This document shows positions 22,583 to 31,655 of a DNA stretch of 64,000 nucleotides, piece by piece. How positions within the stretch are numbered: the first letter of the stretch is position 1; each line of letters opens with the position of its first letter. A program made the translations under genes and the position numbers. The notes under the pieces are model-generated. The model was not told the origin of the DNA and did no database searches. It saw nothing but the letters and a program-made list of their open reading frames with translations. Source of the DNA: Borborobacter arsenicus (GTDB taxonomy: Bacteria; Pseudomonadota; Alphaproteobacteria; Rhizobiales; Rhizobiaceae); contig NZ_ML133508.1 in NCBI RefSeq assembly GCF_003934165.1, forward strand, positions 427,881 through 491,880, given 5' to 3'.

Positions 22583-23908
22583 TCAGCCGGCGTGGCCGCT
22601 TCGTACCGGAAAACGTGCCACCAGCCTCAGCCCGATGATGCTGAAGACAAAAAGCAGCCAGACCGGGTCGGCGCGGCGGAAGAAGAAGCTCTCCAGAAAG
22701 GAATTCAGCGCCGTAAACAGCAGCGTCATCATGAAGAAGTCGCCGAGATAGATATTTTCCTTGCGCAGCGGGATGCGCAAATAGTCCCGTGTCGGCGCGA
22801 CGAAGAAGGCCCAGCATGCCGCAATCAGCGCCGGAATGCCCATGGTCACCGCGATATCGAGATAGCCATTATGGCCGTGCACCATGGTGCGGATGTCCCA
22901 GGCGCGGTCGAAGGGTTGGTCGGTATTGGTCAGGAAAGGCGTGCCCCAGAAGCTTTCATAGCCATAACCTAGCCAAGGGCGTTGCGCGATCATTTCGCCG
23001 CCGAATTCCCACAGCGTCGTGCGGCCGGTATAGGTCAGGTCCGGCACGATCTGGTAGGCGAGTTGCTTGAGCGGATCTATGAAGACGATGCCGAGCGTGC
23101 CCAATGCCGTTACGATGATGGCGAAGAGAAACAGGATCGGCGTCAGGACGCGCATGCCGATCATGCCCGGCAGCGCCACCATCAGGATCGAGAAAGGTAC
23201 CAGCCCCGCCGTGGTCTTGGAACCGGTGTTCAGCATGAAGATCATGGCGCCGGCGAGAACGACCCCGCCAACGCCCTTCCAGCCGCGCCGGAACAGATAG
23301 AGCCCGCCAAAGCTCAGACAGGCCATCACCGGCCCGGCGATGTTCTTGTGCGTGAACACGCCGCGCCACAGGCCGGCATGCTGCGGTTCGGCGGAATCCG
23401 CCAGATGCTTCGCCTCGTTGGGGAATATCACCAGTCCGACATAGCACAGGGCAAGAACGGTCAGTCCAGTAAAGGCGATGACGGTGGAGAAGGCTTCGGC
23501 ATCGCGTGGGATCGCCAGCACGGCAGCCATCACCAGAATGCCGATCAGCGTGAAGGAGGCGGCACGCAGGGCCTCGTCGGGACTGGTCGCATTGAACGCC
23601 GACAGCAGGAAAAACCCGATCACCAGCAGAAAGGAGGGGCCGAACAGGGCCGGCAGCACCCGTCGCTCGGCAAAGGTCAACAGCGAAAAGACGGCAAACC
23701 CGCCAAGCCCGCCATAGCCAAGCTGGTTGACGACATCGCCGCCAGTGGTCGTCAGTTCCGCGCCGCTCGGCTGGAATGGCCGGAACGACACCATCACCAT
23801 CGTCAGCAGGATCGCCGCAATTGCCGTCGCGATACGATCGCGCGGGAACGCGTCCGCTATGGTGGCGTGCTCAGTTCTTTTCAGGCTGCCGGTACTGCTC
23901 ATTGGCAT
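22583..23908 (-). CDS. O-antigen ligase / polysaccharide polymerase family protein
   Basis: This 441-residue membrane protein has ten or more hydrophobic segments. A periplasmic loop contains the family signature: GRTTLWEFGGEMIAQRPWLG, GYGYESFWG, and then VHGHNGYLDIAVTMGIPAL. The R near the start of the loop and the H in HNGYLD are the conserved residues of Wzy/WaaL-type enzymes (PF04932). It resembles ExoQ-type polymerases of rhizobial exopolysaccharide. It follows a glycosyltransferase gene, overlapping it by 38 bases. Ligase and polymerase cannot be told apart by sequence alone. Confidence 0.82.
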   Translation of the reverse strand: MPMSSTGSLKRTEHATIADAFPRDRIATAIAAILLTMVMVSFRPFQPSGAELTTTGGDVVNQLGYGGLGGFAVFSLLTFAERRVLPALFGPSFLLVIGFFLLSAFNATSPDEALRAASFTLIGILVMAAVLAIPRDAEAFSTVIAFTGLTVLALCYVGLVIFPNEAKHLADSAEPQHAGLWRGVFTHKNIAGPVMACLSFGGLYLFRRGWKGVGGVVLAGAMIFMLNTGSKTTAGLVPFSILMVALPGMIGMRVLTPILFLFAIIVTALGTLGIVFIDPLKQLAYQIVPDLTYTGRTTLWEFGGEMIAQRPWLGYGYESFWGTPFLTNTDQPFDRAWDIRTMVHGHNGYLDIAVTMGIPALIAACWAFFVAPTRDYLRIPLRKENIYLGDFFMMTLLFTALNSFLESFFFRRADPVWLLFVFSIIGLRLVARFPVRSGHAG

Positions 23909-24869
23909 ATCCGAACTCCGCCATCACCCGCCCGAGCGCCACATAGATCGGATAGAGCCCGACGGCGGGCCAGCCGGATTTTGCCGCCCATGAGGCTCCG
24001 CGAAGCGGCGACAGGCCGAGCAGGGCCAGGCTTTTCAGGAACACTTTGGTATTGGCAAAAGGCGTGCCGGCCCGCTTCTTCTTTTCCACCAGCGTCGAGA
24101 TGACGCCGTTGCGCAGGCTGCGCTTGCGGATCCAGTCGGCCTCCACGCGCCGTGCAGGTATGGTTTCGTAGACGGGAGCCTCGGCGCACCAGCAAAGCTT
24201 GAAGCCGCGCTGCGCTGCCCTGCTCAGGAAGTCCGAATCCCCGCCACCCATGAAATTGAACTTCAGGTCGAGGAAGGGCGGACCCATGGCCGCCAGAACG
24301 ACGCGCGAAACCAGAAGATTGCCGGATGAGTAAAGCGCGCGCACACGCCCGCTCTGCGTATAGGGAGGAGCAAACACCGGATGGCGCGCCCATTTCTGAT
24401 GCGCCGCCTCGGCGAATACCGGCACCTGCGGCCCGCCGACGATGTCGGCTTCCAGCGTCTCGGCCGTCAGGCACATGCGTTCCAGCCAGTTTTCGTCGGC
24501 GACCTCGTCATCGTCGATCACCAGCAGGTGACGGAAAGCCGGAAAATAGCGGATTGCCGTTTGCCAGCCAGCATTGTAGGCGCTGCAATTGCCGCGTTGA
24601 TGCGCGATGATCACCATGCCGCTGAAATGCCTGCTGTCGAACAGCGGCACCGCTGCCTGCGCGCCTGCACATGCCTCCGCCTCGTTTTCCATGACAATTA
24701 CGGCAAAGCGCCGCTGTGTCTGCTGTGCACGCAGCGATTCCAGCGTCGCAAGCAGTTGCTGCGGCCGCTTGAATGTCGGCACGGTCACCACCGCTTCGAT
24801 CGCGTCGCAATCCAATCCGGGTGTCTTGCCGGCAATCGATATGGCGCCGTCTGATGGCATAAGTGTCAT
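23871..24869 (-). CDS. Family 2 glycosyltransferase
   Basis: This 332-residue GT-A enzyme starts EAVVTVPTFKRPQQLLATLESL, the usual N-terminus of GT2 proteins. It has the metal-binding DDDE motif (LLVIDDDEVADENWLERM), a GGGDSDFLSRAAQRGF segment matching the acceptor-side ED-like motif, and a C-terminal hydrophobic stretch that may touch the membrane. It would add a sugar to a lipid-linked intermediate of the neighbouring surface polysaccharide. It is co-directional with the polymerase gene, and the overlap implies one transcript. Confidence 0.85.
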   Translation of the reverse strand: MTLMPSDGAISIAGKTPGLDCDAIEAVVTVPTFKRPQQLLATLESLRAQQTQRRFAVIVMENEAEACAGAQAAVPLFDSRHFSGMVIIAHQRGNCSAYNAGWQTAIRYFPAFRHLLVIDDDEVADENWLERMCLTAETLEADIVGGPQVPVFAEAAHQKWARHPVFAPPYTQSGRVRALYSSGNLLVSRVVLAAMGPPFLDLKFNFMGGGDSDFLSRAAQRGFKLCWCAEAPVYETIPARRVEADWIRKRSLRNGVISTLVEKKKRAGTPFANTKVFLKSLALLGLSPLRGASWAAKSGWPAVGLYPIYVALGRVMAEFGYANEQYRQPEKN

Positions 24870-24890
24870 ACGTCACACATCTCGAAACCA

Positions 24891-24941
24891 GAGCATCGGA
24901 CCGAAAAGTGGAAGCCGGTTATTCGGAATAATCCGATGCTC
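24891..24941. repeat. Palindromic intergenic repeat (GAGCATCGGA type)
   Basis: There are perfect 10-bp arms GAGCATCGGA (24891-24900) and TCCGATGCTC (24932-24941), with inner CCGAA/TTCGG pairing. This is a repeat form I know from Mesorhizobium intergenic regions. It lies in the 270-bp gap (24870-25139) between two divergent glycosyltransferase genes, beside another palindrome; no gene was found in the gap. Confidence 0.75.
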
Positions 24942-24951
24942 AGTCAAAGTG

Positions 24952-24994
24952 TTAGAGCGTCCTTTGTGCGTCTGGTTGGACGCACGGGCTCTAA
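24952..24994. repeat. Palindromic intergenic repeat (TTAGAGC...GCTCTAA type)
   Basis: The outer arms are TTAGAGC (24952-24958) and GCTCTAA (24988-24994). The inner 7-bp arms GTGCGTC and GACGCAC flank TGGTTG. It forms a long hairpin placed 10 bases from the preceding repeat. The sequence is typical of rhizobial intergenic palindromes. Confidence 0.75.
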
Positions 24995-25139
24995 GTCCAC
25001 AGCTAACACTGACGGCGATAACGATCCGTTAAACACCTTTCGCGGATCAACTGCGGCCGGCAAGGATCGAGTCAATCTCGCCCGGAAGCTTAATCAACGG
25101 TTCACTGCGCTCTGCTAGCGAGTGCAGCATAGGACAGCC

Positions 25140-26318
25140 ATGATGCATCTTCTATTTGCAACGTCGATCGTGCCCGACGGCGCGCTTGGATCGGGTTACG
25201 AGATCGCCAATGCGGCGATCATCGACGCATTGCGCCGATCCGGCGCCAGGGTCACGGTGCTCGGCTTCTGCTGGCCCGGCAAGCAGCCTTCCGATCCGCA
25301 GAACACTGTCGTGCTCGGTCAGCTCGATGTCCGCACCGACACTGCAAGCGCTGGGCAGAAGTTTGGCTGGCTCGCCAAGGCGACGCTTTCAGGCCTGACC
25401 TTCTCCTCCGTCAAGCTGCGGGCCGTTCCGGCCGATCAGATCAGGCAGGCGATCAAAAAGGCAGGCCCCTTCGACGGCTATGTCCTGAATTCGGTGCAAT
25501 TCGCCGGCGCTTTCGAAAATCTCTTCGAGAACCTGCCATCCATCTTCGTGGCCCATAATGTCGAGCACCAGTCGGCGCTGGAAAACGCCGCCGCCGCGAC
25601 TGGCCTCCTGCAGCGCTTTCTCTACCGGCGCGAGGCTCGGCTGTTGAAGAGGCTGGAAGAGCGTCTTTGCGCCAAGGCCCGCTTTGTCTTCACTCTGGCG
25701 GAGGAGGATCGTGCCGCGCTCGGTGTAGAATCTGATGAAAGATCGGCCGCCCTGCCGCTGGTCACACGCGCCAAGGCGCCGCGTCTGGCTGTCGGTCGCC
25801 GGATCGATTGCGATGCCGCGCTGATCGGCACCTGGACCTGGCAGCCGAACCGGATCGGTCTGGACTGGTTTCTTGGCGAGGTCGTGCCGCATCTGCGCAA
25901 GGATTTCCGCATCAGGATAGCCGGTAGCCGCCCGGCCGATCTGGCTTCGTTGCATCCGGGGGTCGAATTCGTCGGCCGCGTGCCGGACGCGGAAGCGTTC
26001 ATCCGCAGCGCTGCGGTGGTGCCGCTGATCAGCCGTGCGGGCACCGGCGTCCAGTTGAAGACCATCGAGACATTCGAATTCGGGTTGCCTTCCGTGGCCA
26101 CGCGCAATGCGCTTCGTGGTATCGATCATTTGCCGAAAAATTGCGTGGTCTGCGACGATCCCGTCGCCTTTGCCAGGGCGCTGGAACAGGCCGCCGACGC
26201 CAGGAGCGATGCCATCGACGGTTCCGCATTCCATCGCCGCCAGCTTTCGGCGCTCGACGCACGGATAGCGCGGGGCCTGGAAACGCTCGGCCACTCACGC
26301 CATGAGATCGCTGCATGA
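25140..26318 (+). CDS. Glycosyltransferase, GT-B fold (family 4-like)
   Basis: This 392-residue protein has the two-domain GT-B layout. The N-terminal domain starts MMHLLFATSIVPDGALGSGYEIANAAIIDAL, with IFVAHNVEHQSALENA in the middle. The C-terminal domain has ALIGTWTWQPNRIGLDWFL, RIAGSRPADL, FVGRVPDAEAFIRSA and GTGVQLKTIETFEFGLPSVA (the E-x7-E donor-binding motif). It belongs to the sugar-chain assembly genes. ATG 25140 has AGGAC upstream; an in-frame start at 25122 is less likely. It overlaps the next gene by ATGA. Confidence 0.82.
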   Translation: MMHLLFATSIVPDGALGSGYEIANAAIIDALRRSGARVTVLGFCWPGKQPSDPQNTVVLGQLDVRTDTASAGQKFGWLAKATLSGLTFSSVKLRAVPADQIRQAIKKAGPFDGYVLNSVQFAGAFENLFENLPSIFVAHNVEHQSALENAAAATGLLQRFLYRREARLLKRLEERLCAKARFVFTLAEEDRAALGVESDERSAALPLVTRAKAPRLAVGRRIDCDAALIGTWTWQPNRIGLDWFLGEVVPHLRKDFRIRIAGSRPADLASLHPGVEFVGRVPDAEAFIRSAAVVPLISRAGTGVQLKTIETFEFGLPSVATRNALRGIDHLPKNCVVCDDPVAFARALEQAADARSDAIDGSAFHRRQLSALDARIARGLETLGHSRHEIAA

Positions 26319-27100
26319 ACATGCATGCCACCGCACGTTCCATTCCCGGTGTCGCCGCCTCGAAGAATATCCTCGGCATCGCTGTCGCCAGCATCGATTG
26401 GGGCGAGGCCATCGCCCTTCTCAAGACCAGCCTGGCCGAGCGTAGATTCACCAAGGTCAGCTTTCTCAACGCCCACAACGCCAATATCGCTTGCGCCGAC
26501 CGGGAATTCGCCAAGGCGTTGGATGATTTCCTGATCCTGCCCGACGGCATTGGCGTCGATATTGCTGCAAGGCTCCTCTATGGCGCGCCATTTCCCTCCA
26601 ATCTGAACGGTACGGACTTCGTGCCCGGTTTCCTGCGTGCTACCACCCGGCCGCTGACGGTGGGGCTTCTCGGTGCATCCCGGCGCAATGCCGATGGGGC
26701 CGCCCGCAAGCTCTCCGCGCTTGCTCCCCAGCACAGCTTCGCCGTCATCCATGACGGCTATTTCTCGCCCGAACAGGAGCCGGAGATCGTCGCGCGCATC
26801 GAGGCGCTGCGCCCAGACGTGCTTCTGGTAGCCATGGGCGTGCCCCGGCAGGAACTGTGGATCGCCCGCAACATGACCGAGCGCCATTGCACCCTTCCCA
26901 TTGCGGTGGGGGCTCTGCTCGATTTCCTGAGCGGGGCAGTACCCCGCGCCCCGGCCTGGATGCGCCGGCTGCGGCTGGAATGGGTGTTCCGGCTGCTGAT
27001 CGAGCCACGGCGGCTCTGGCACCGCTACATCGTCGGCAATCCGCTGTTTCTCGCGCGTGCACTGCGCCAGAAGCTTCGCGGCTCGAAGGCCGTTTCTTGA
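26315..27100 (+). CDS. WecG/TagA/CpsF family glycosyltransferase (GT26)
   Basis: This 261-residue protein matches the GT26 family: KVSFLNAHNANIACAD, LPDGIGVDIAARLLYG, LNGTDFVPGFLR, VGLLGASRRNADGAA, VLLVAMGVPRQELWI and VGALLDFLSGAVPRAPAWMR. The aspartate in LPDG and the arginines near the C-terminus are the conserved catalytic and membrane-contact residues. These enzymes transfer a second sugar (ManNAcA, ManNAc or glucose) to an undecaprenyl-linked acceptor. It overlaps the GT-B gene by four bases and the next gene by TTGA. Confidence 0.88.
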   Translation: MNMHATARSIPGVAASKNILGIAVASIDWGEAIALLKTSLAERRFTKVSFLNAHNANIACADREFAKALDDFLILPDGIGVDIAARLLYGAPFPSNLNGTDFVPGFLRATTRPLTVGLLGASRRNADGAARKLSALAPQHSFAVIHDGYFSPEQEPEIVARIEALRPDVLLVAMGVPRQELWIARNMTERHCTLPIAVGALLDFLSGAVPRAPAWMRRLRLEWVFRLLIEPRRLWHRYIVGNPLFLARALRQKLRGSKAVS

Positions 27101-28008
27101 ACAGCCCTTCACACGATCCACAGGCGAATGCATCCTCGCCAACCTTGACTGCGGCAATGGTGACGGCGAGCTATGCGCCGGATTTCGAGCGCTGCCAGCT
27201 GTTGTGCGAAACGGTCGATCGCCATGTCACCGGCATGGGGCATCATTACATTCTGGTCGAGCACCGCGACGTCGCTCTCTTCCGCCAGCTCGAAACCTCC
27301 AACCGCAGCGTGATCGATGAGCGCGACCTGCTGCCGAAATGGCTGCATGCATTCGATGACCCGCTCAGCCTGTTTCGGCGCCGCATCTGGCTCAGTTCCA
27401 AGACGATGCCGCTGCGCGGTTGGCATGTGCAGCAATTGCGCCGCATCGCCATCGCAGGGCATGCCGGCGAGGATATTCTGGTGTTCTGCGATTCCGATGT
27501 GGTGTTCCTCAAGCCGTTCGATTGCGCCGCTTTCCGGCAGGGCAACAAGGTCCGATTGTTCCGGCGCGACGACGCGCTTCTGGCCGGCGGCCATGACACC
27601 CATCTTGCATGGTCCAGAAACGCGGCGAGGGCGCTCGGCATCGCCAGCCCAGCGACCTCGCCACATGACTATATCTCCACGCTGATCGCCTGGCGCCGGC
27701 AAAGCGTGCTCGACATGTGCGCACATATTGAAGCTACCCATGGCCGGCACTGGATCGAGGTGATCGGCGCGGACCGCCGATTCTCCGAATGCATGCTTTA
27801 CGGCCGCTTTGTCGACGAGGTGATCGGCGGGCGCGGCCATTTCCACGGGGGCCAAGAATTTTGCCGCGTCCACTGGACCGGCCAGCCTTTGTCCGATGCC
27901 CAATTTGCAGCTTTCGTGGCGGACATGATGCCGGGGCAGGTCGCCATCGGCATGCAATCCTTCATCGGCACCGATCTCGCCCAGATAAGGCGACTGGCAG
28001 ACGCTTGA
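27097..28008 (+). CDS. DUF6492-like putative glycosyltransferase
   Basis: This 303-residue protein reads VTASYAPDFERCQLLCETVDR, then HYILVEHRDVALFRQLE and DILVFCDSDVVFLKPFD, where DSD looks like a GT-A metal-binding motif. It ends with a predicted helical part. The pattern fits DUF6492 proteins found in rhizobial polysaccharide loci. The TTG at 27097 was chosen because it overlaps the previous stop and has GAAGG upstream; the ATG at 27157 has no ribosome binding site. It converges with the flippase gene with no space between the stops. Function as a sugar transferase is inference. Confidence 0.65.
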   Translation: MNSPSHDPQANASSPTLTAAMVTASYAPDFERCQLLCETVDRHVTGMGHHYILVEHRDVALFRQLETSNRSVIDERDLLPKWLHAFDDPLSLFRRRIWLSSKTMPLRGWHVQQLRRIAIAGHAGEDILVFCDSDVVFLKPFDCAAFRQGNKVRLFRRDDALLAGGHDTHLAWSRNAARALGIASPATSPHDYISTLIAWRRQSVLDMCAHIEATHGRHWIEVIGADRRFSECMLYGRFVDEVIGGRGHFHGGQEFCRVHWTGQPLSDAQFAAFVADMMPGQVAIGMQSFIGTDLAQIRRLADA

Positions 28009-29304
28009 TCAGATCGCTTTTGCTGGCAGCCGCAGCGCCGAATAGGTCAGCAGCGCGGAAGCCAGATAGAGCAGCGCGAAGACCGCGTTGAGCGACCATA
28101 CAAGTTCCGCCGGCTCATAACCGCGCATAAGCACCCATGCCAGCAGCAGCGCCTTCAGCCCGGCCAGCAGGGCGAGGTTGATTGCCCGGATCAGCGTCTG
28201 GCCGCGCGCAAACAGCAGTTCGGCCTCATATTCGACCAGATTGCGCAGGCCCGGCACGCAGATGGCCAGCGCCACCAACGGCGCTGCCTCGGCGACATTG
28301 CTGCCGAGCGCTTTGGGGAAGAAATGCAGGATCACCGCGAGGCCGATCAGCGCCAGCGTCGATACCAGGAACACGCCAAGCTCGATGCCAGCGCGTATGC
28401 GCAGCCGCGCCAGCAGTTCCGGCGCACGCATCATCTTCTGCACCAGCATCATCGAGAAGGTGCGGATGGGGATCGCGGTCAGGTCCACCAGCCGCATGAT
28501 GATGGCATAGAGACCGGCAAGATGCGGGCCGCCCATGGCAAGCACCAGCAGCTTGTCGAACTCCATCTGCAGATAAAACAGCACTTCCGCGCCAGCGACA
28601 TAGATAGAATCCGCTAGCCGCCGCCTATAGAGCGGTATATGCAGGCGCAGCCTCTGGCGCGGATAGAAGAAGCCGAAGGCGATCGCCGCCGACAGTGCAT
28701 TGGCCGCAATGTAGAACAGCGACCATTCCGCTATGCCTTGCGCCGGCCAGAACATGAACATCATCGCCAGCAGGGCGCGGATCAGTGTTCCAAGGATCGA
28801 CATGACGGCGGCGCGACCGAAGCGCCCCAGGCCGTTATTTACGATCAGCGCCACCTCCACCGGCCGCCACAACAGCGCTTCGGCAAAGACGACCGCGGCG
28901 AAGACCGAAAGGGCGAGATCGCCGGCAAAAAACAGCAGATAGACACCGTAGGATGCCGCCGCCAGCAGCGGCAGCGAAAGCACCGAAAGCAGGATGAAGC
29001 CGGCGGTGAAGGTGCCGATCAGGTTCCGCCGGATTGTTGCGGTGCGGTAGAGTGCGGAAATGAAGCCGAAGGCAAGCAGCCGCGACAGCATCACGCCGGC
29101 GGCCGAAGCGGTGGCGAAAAGCCCGAAATCGGCAAGCGACAGCGTATTGGCCAGCGCCACGAAATAGATCAGCGAAAACACCAGCCTTCCGCCCGAACCG
29201 CTGATCGCCGAAAAATAGTCGCGCACCAGCCCGCGCCGTTCCGTCAGGAAGGCGACGAGGCGCGCGCCAAGCCGTGCGGGTCCGATATTGCTGGTCTCGG
29301 TCAT
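28009..29304 (-). CDS. Polysaccharide flippase (Wzx-like)
   Basis: This 431-residue integral membrane protein has about 12 hydrophobic segments and the layout of the Wzx/MATE-type polysaccharide transporters: GSGGRLVFSLIYFVALANTL at the start, a cytoplasmic loop rich in arginine (YRRRLADSIYVAGAEVLF), and FDKLLVLAMGGPHLAGLYAI in the middle. It would flip the lipid-linked repeat unit made by the nearby transferases. It is transcribed away from the chain-length gene and towards the DUF6492 gene. Confidence 0.8.
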   Translation of the reverse strand: MTETSNIGPARLGARLVAFLTERRGLVRDYFSAISGSGGRLVFSLIYFVALANTLSLADFGLFATASAAGVMLSRLLAFGFISALYRTATIRRNLIGTFTAGFILLSVLSLPLLAAASYGVYLLFFAGDLALSVFAAVVFAEALLWRPVEVALIVNNGLGRFGRAAVMSILGTLIRALLAMMFMFWPAQGIAEWSLFYIAANALSAAIAFGFFYPRQRLRLHIPLYRRRLADSIYVAGAEVLFYLQMEFDKLLVLAMGGPHLAGLYAIIMRLVDLTAIPIRTFSMMLVQKMMRAPELLARLRIRAGIELGVFLVSTLALIGLAVILHFFPKALGSNVAEAAPLVALAICVPGLRNLVEYEAELLFARGQTLIRAINLALLAGLKALLLAWVLMRGYEPAELVWSLNAVFALLYLASALLTYSALRLPAKAI

Positions 29305-29470
29305 CGGCGCAAAAACTAGCGGTGAAAGCTTAATGCGCCGTTCGTCAGCTTGGCTCTCGCTATTGCGCGAGTATAACAGGCAAAATTAACCTTTTGTTTT
29401 CCATGCCTGTTTAGCGTGACTTAACGATCGGCGCCCCGGTCGCGCGCCCGTTTGGAAGTTCGGCAGCCAG

Positions 29471-31540
29471 ATGTTTGACCCTGAGAACCGCGATGACCAA
29501 AAGCCCTCGCTGCTGGCGTTCGGCAGCACGGGCGACGCGCGCGCGCAAAAGCCTTCTTCCGCCTCGCTCCTTGCGATGGGCGGACAGGAAGATGTTGCCG
29601 AACGCCCGCAACGACAGGAGCCGGCGGTTTCGGTTTATCGGAGCAGGCGCGAGGTGCTTGCCGAGCCACCTGAAAAAAACCGCAAGGACAGCGGCTTGTC
29701 CGCGCTTGTTCGCCGCTTGCCGGATATTTTGGGAAATTGGGTGAGACGCCCGGCGGCAGACCACCCCGCGCCGATGGCGCATGATAACATGTGGGAAGGT
29801 CCCGCAGTTGCTGAAGAGGCGCCACTCGTGCCCTCAGCCGCCCGCGATGACGCGACAGGGCCGGAAGACGACCAGCAATGGAAGCCGCTGATCGACCCGA
29901 TGAAGGTCTTTGGCGGCATCGCCCGCTCCAAGCTGCTGATCGTGGCAACCACGCTGCTTGGCGCCTTGATCGGTGTTGCGATTGCACTTTCGACCCCGAA
30001 GAAATACGAGGCCTCCACCGAATTGCTGATCGACCCGCGCGATCTCAAGATCGTCGAGCGTGATCTCACCCAGGCCGGTTTCTCCAACGAGGCCACGCTC
30101 GCCATCGTCGAGAACCAGGTTCGCGTCATCACTTCGGGCACGGTTCTCAACAAGGTGGTCGAGGAACTCAAGCTTGATGAGGACCCGGAATTCAACGGCA
30201 CCGGCGGGGGCGGTCTTTTTCCCGATATCCGTTCGCTCTTGTCGCGTAGCGCGGCTGGCGACGATCCGGGGCGTCGCCGTGCCATCGCCATCACCCATCT
30301 TGCCGAAAACCTCAGCGTCGCGCGCGGCGGCAAGACCTTCGTCGTCGTCATCGGCGTGACGACGCAGGACGGCGAAAAGTCCGCTTTGATCGCCAACACC
30401 ATGGCCGATGTCTTCCTCAAGACCTATGGCGAACTCCAGTCGGATACCGCCGGGCGCGCAACCGAGGAACTGACCTCGCGGCTGGACGAGTTGCGCGCAG
30501 GCGTCGAGGCGGCCGAGCGCAAGGTGGAGAACTTCAAGGCCGAAAACGACATCATCGATGCGCAGGGCCGCCTCATTACCGACGACCAGATCCTGAAGCT
30601 CAACGAGCAGCTTTCGGTGGCCCGCGCCCATACGCTGGAATTGAACGCCAAGGCGGCATCGACGAAGGACATAGATGTGGATTCCGTTCTCGGCGGTGCG
30701 CTGCCCGAGGAGGTGTCGTCATCGACCATGACCGAACTGCGCACGCAATATGCCGCGCTTAAAAGCGAGGCCGACCGGCTGGCTGTGCGGCTCGGCCCTC
30801 GCCATCCGCAGCTTCAGGCGGTGGAGGCGCAGCTTGCCGGCGCGCGTACCCAGCTCAGCAACGAACTGCGCCGCATCATCGCCTCGGTGCAGACCGAACT
30901 GAAACGCGCTGTCCAGCTCGAACAGGAACTCGCCTCGCGCCTTGCCCAGCTCAAGGTCCGTCAGGGTGATGTCAGCAACGAGCTTGTGACCTTGCGCGAA
31001 CTGGAGCGCAACGCCGCCTCCCAGCGGGCAGTCTATGAGGCGTTCCTGTTGCGCGCCCGCGAGACCGGCCAGCAAAAGGACCTCAACACCGCCAATATGA
31101 GCGTCATTTCCGTCGCCTATCCGCCGCTTCGGCCCAACGGGCCGTCACGCAGCACCATGGCGTTGACCGGGCTGATGCTGGGCTTGTTTGCGGGCATCGG
31201 CCTGGGTGGGATGCGTGGCGCCTATGAAAGCTTGCGCGATACCGCCAACGAGCGCCGCCGCCGCTTGGGCAGGACCGGCCGGAGCAGGGCTGCGGATAGG
31301 CATCGAGAAAACCAGCCGGCCAATCCTGGCCGGCCAGTCGAGGACCCTTACCCGTTCCGTGAGCCGGTTTCGGTCACCGGTCATATCGTCGGAAGAGTGG
31401 AACGTTCCGATCCGTCCAGCTATCGGCCCGACCTTGATTCCTCACAGGCGCCGATCGAGGAAATTCGCGCCAGCCTGCGCGATTTTCGTCGCGACGTTGA
31501 GGAGCTTGCACAGTCGCGCACCCGCCGTCGTTATTTCTGA
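29471..31540 (+). CDS. Wzz/ExoP-type chain-length determinant without kinase domain
   Basis: This 689-residue protein has an unusual cytoplasmic N-terminus of about 150 residues. Then comes TM1 (LLIVATTLLGALIGVAIALS, about 155-174), the Wzz motif KKYEASTELLIDPRDLKI, a long periplasmic coiled-coil region, a proline-rich YPPLRPNGPS segment and TM2 (STMALTGLMLGLFAGIGLG, near residue 565). The last 100 residues are charged and lack the Walker motifs and tyrosine cluster of the BY-kinase domain found in full ExoP. It should control polymer length; kinase control must come from elsewhere or be absent. The ribosome binding site is weak (GGAAG). Confidence 0.8.
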   Translation: MFDPENRDDQKPSLLAFGSTGDARAQKPSSASLLAMGGQEDVAERPQRQEPAVSVYRSRREVLAEPPEKNRKDSGLSALVRRLPDILGNWVRRPAADHPAPMAHDNMWEGPAVAEEAPLVPSAARDDATGPEDDQQWKPLIDPMKVFGGIARSKLLIVATTLLGALIGVAIALSTPKKYEASTELLIDPRDLKIVERDLTQAGFSNEATLAIVENQVRVITSGTVLNKVVEELKLDEDPEFNGTGGGGLFPDIRSLLSRSAAGDDPGRRRAIAITHLAENLSVARGGKTFVVVIGVTTQDGEKSALIANTMADVFLKTYGELQSDTAGRATEELTSRLDELRAGVEAAERKVENFKAENDIIDAQGRLITDDQILKLNEQLSVARAHTLELNAKAASTKDIDVDSVLGGALPEEVSSSTMTELRTQYAALKSEADRLAVRLGPRHPQLQAVEAQLAGARTQLSNELRRIIASVQTELKRAVQLEQELASRLAQLKVRQGDVSNELVTLRELERNAASQRAVYEAFLLRARETGQQKDLNTANMSVISVAYPPLRPNGPSRSTMALTGLMLGLFAGIGLGGMRGAYESLRDTANERRRRLGRTGRSRAADRHRENQPANPGRPVEDPYPFREPVSVTGHIVGRVERSDPSSYRPDLDSSQAPIEEIRASLRDFRRDVEELAQSRTRRRYF

Positions 31541-31655
31541 CCCCTTGAACCTCCGGTATTGTCGCTGTAGCGGCAGGCTTGGACGCGGCTGGGATTGCGT
31601 CGCGGGCATTTTCCGACTATGCATATGAGCGAAAAATAATTCATTGGAGGAAAGT

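Noticed and set aside
22982-24103. 373-codon plus-strand frame over the O-antigen ligase gene
   Set aside because: It is antisense to a recognised membrane protein and glycosyltransferase, and its sequence is a charged low-complexity product of codon bias.
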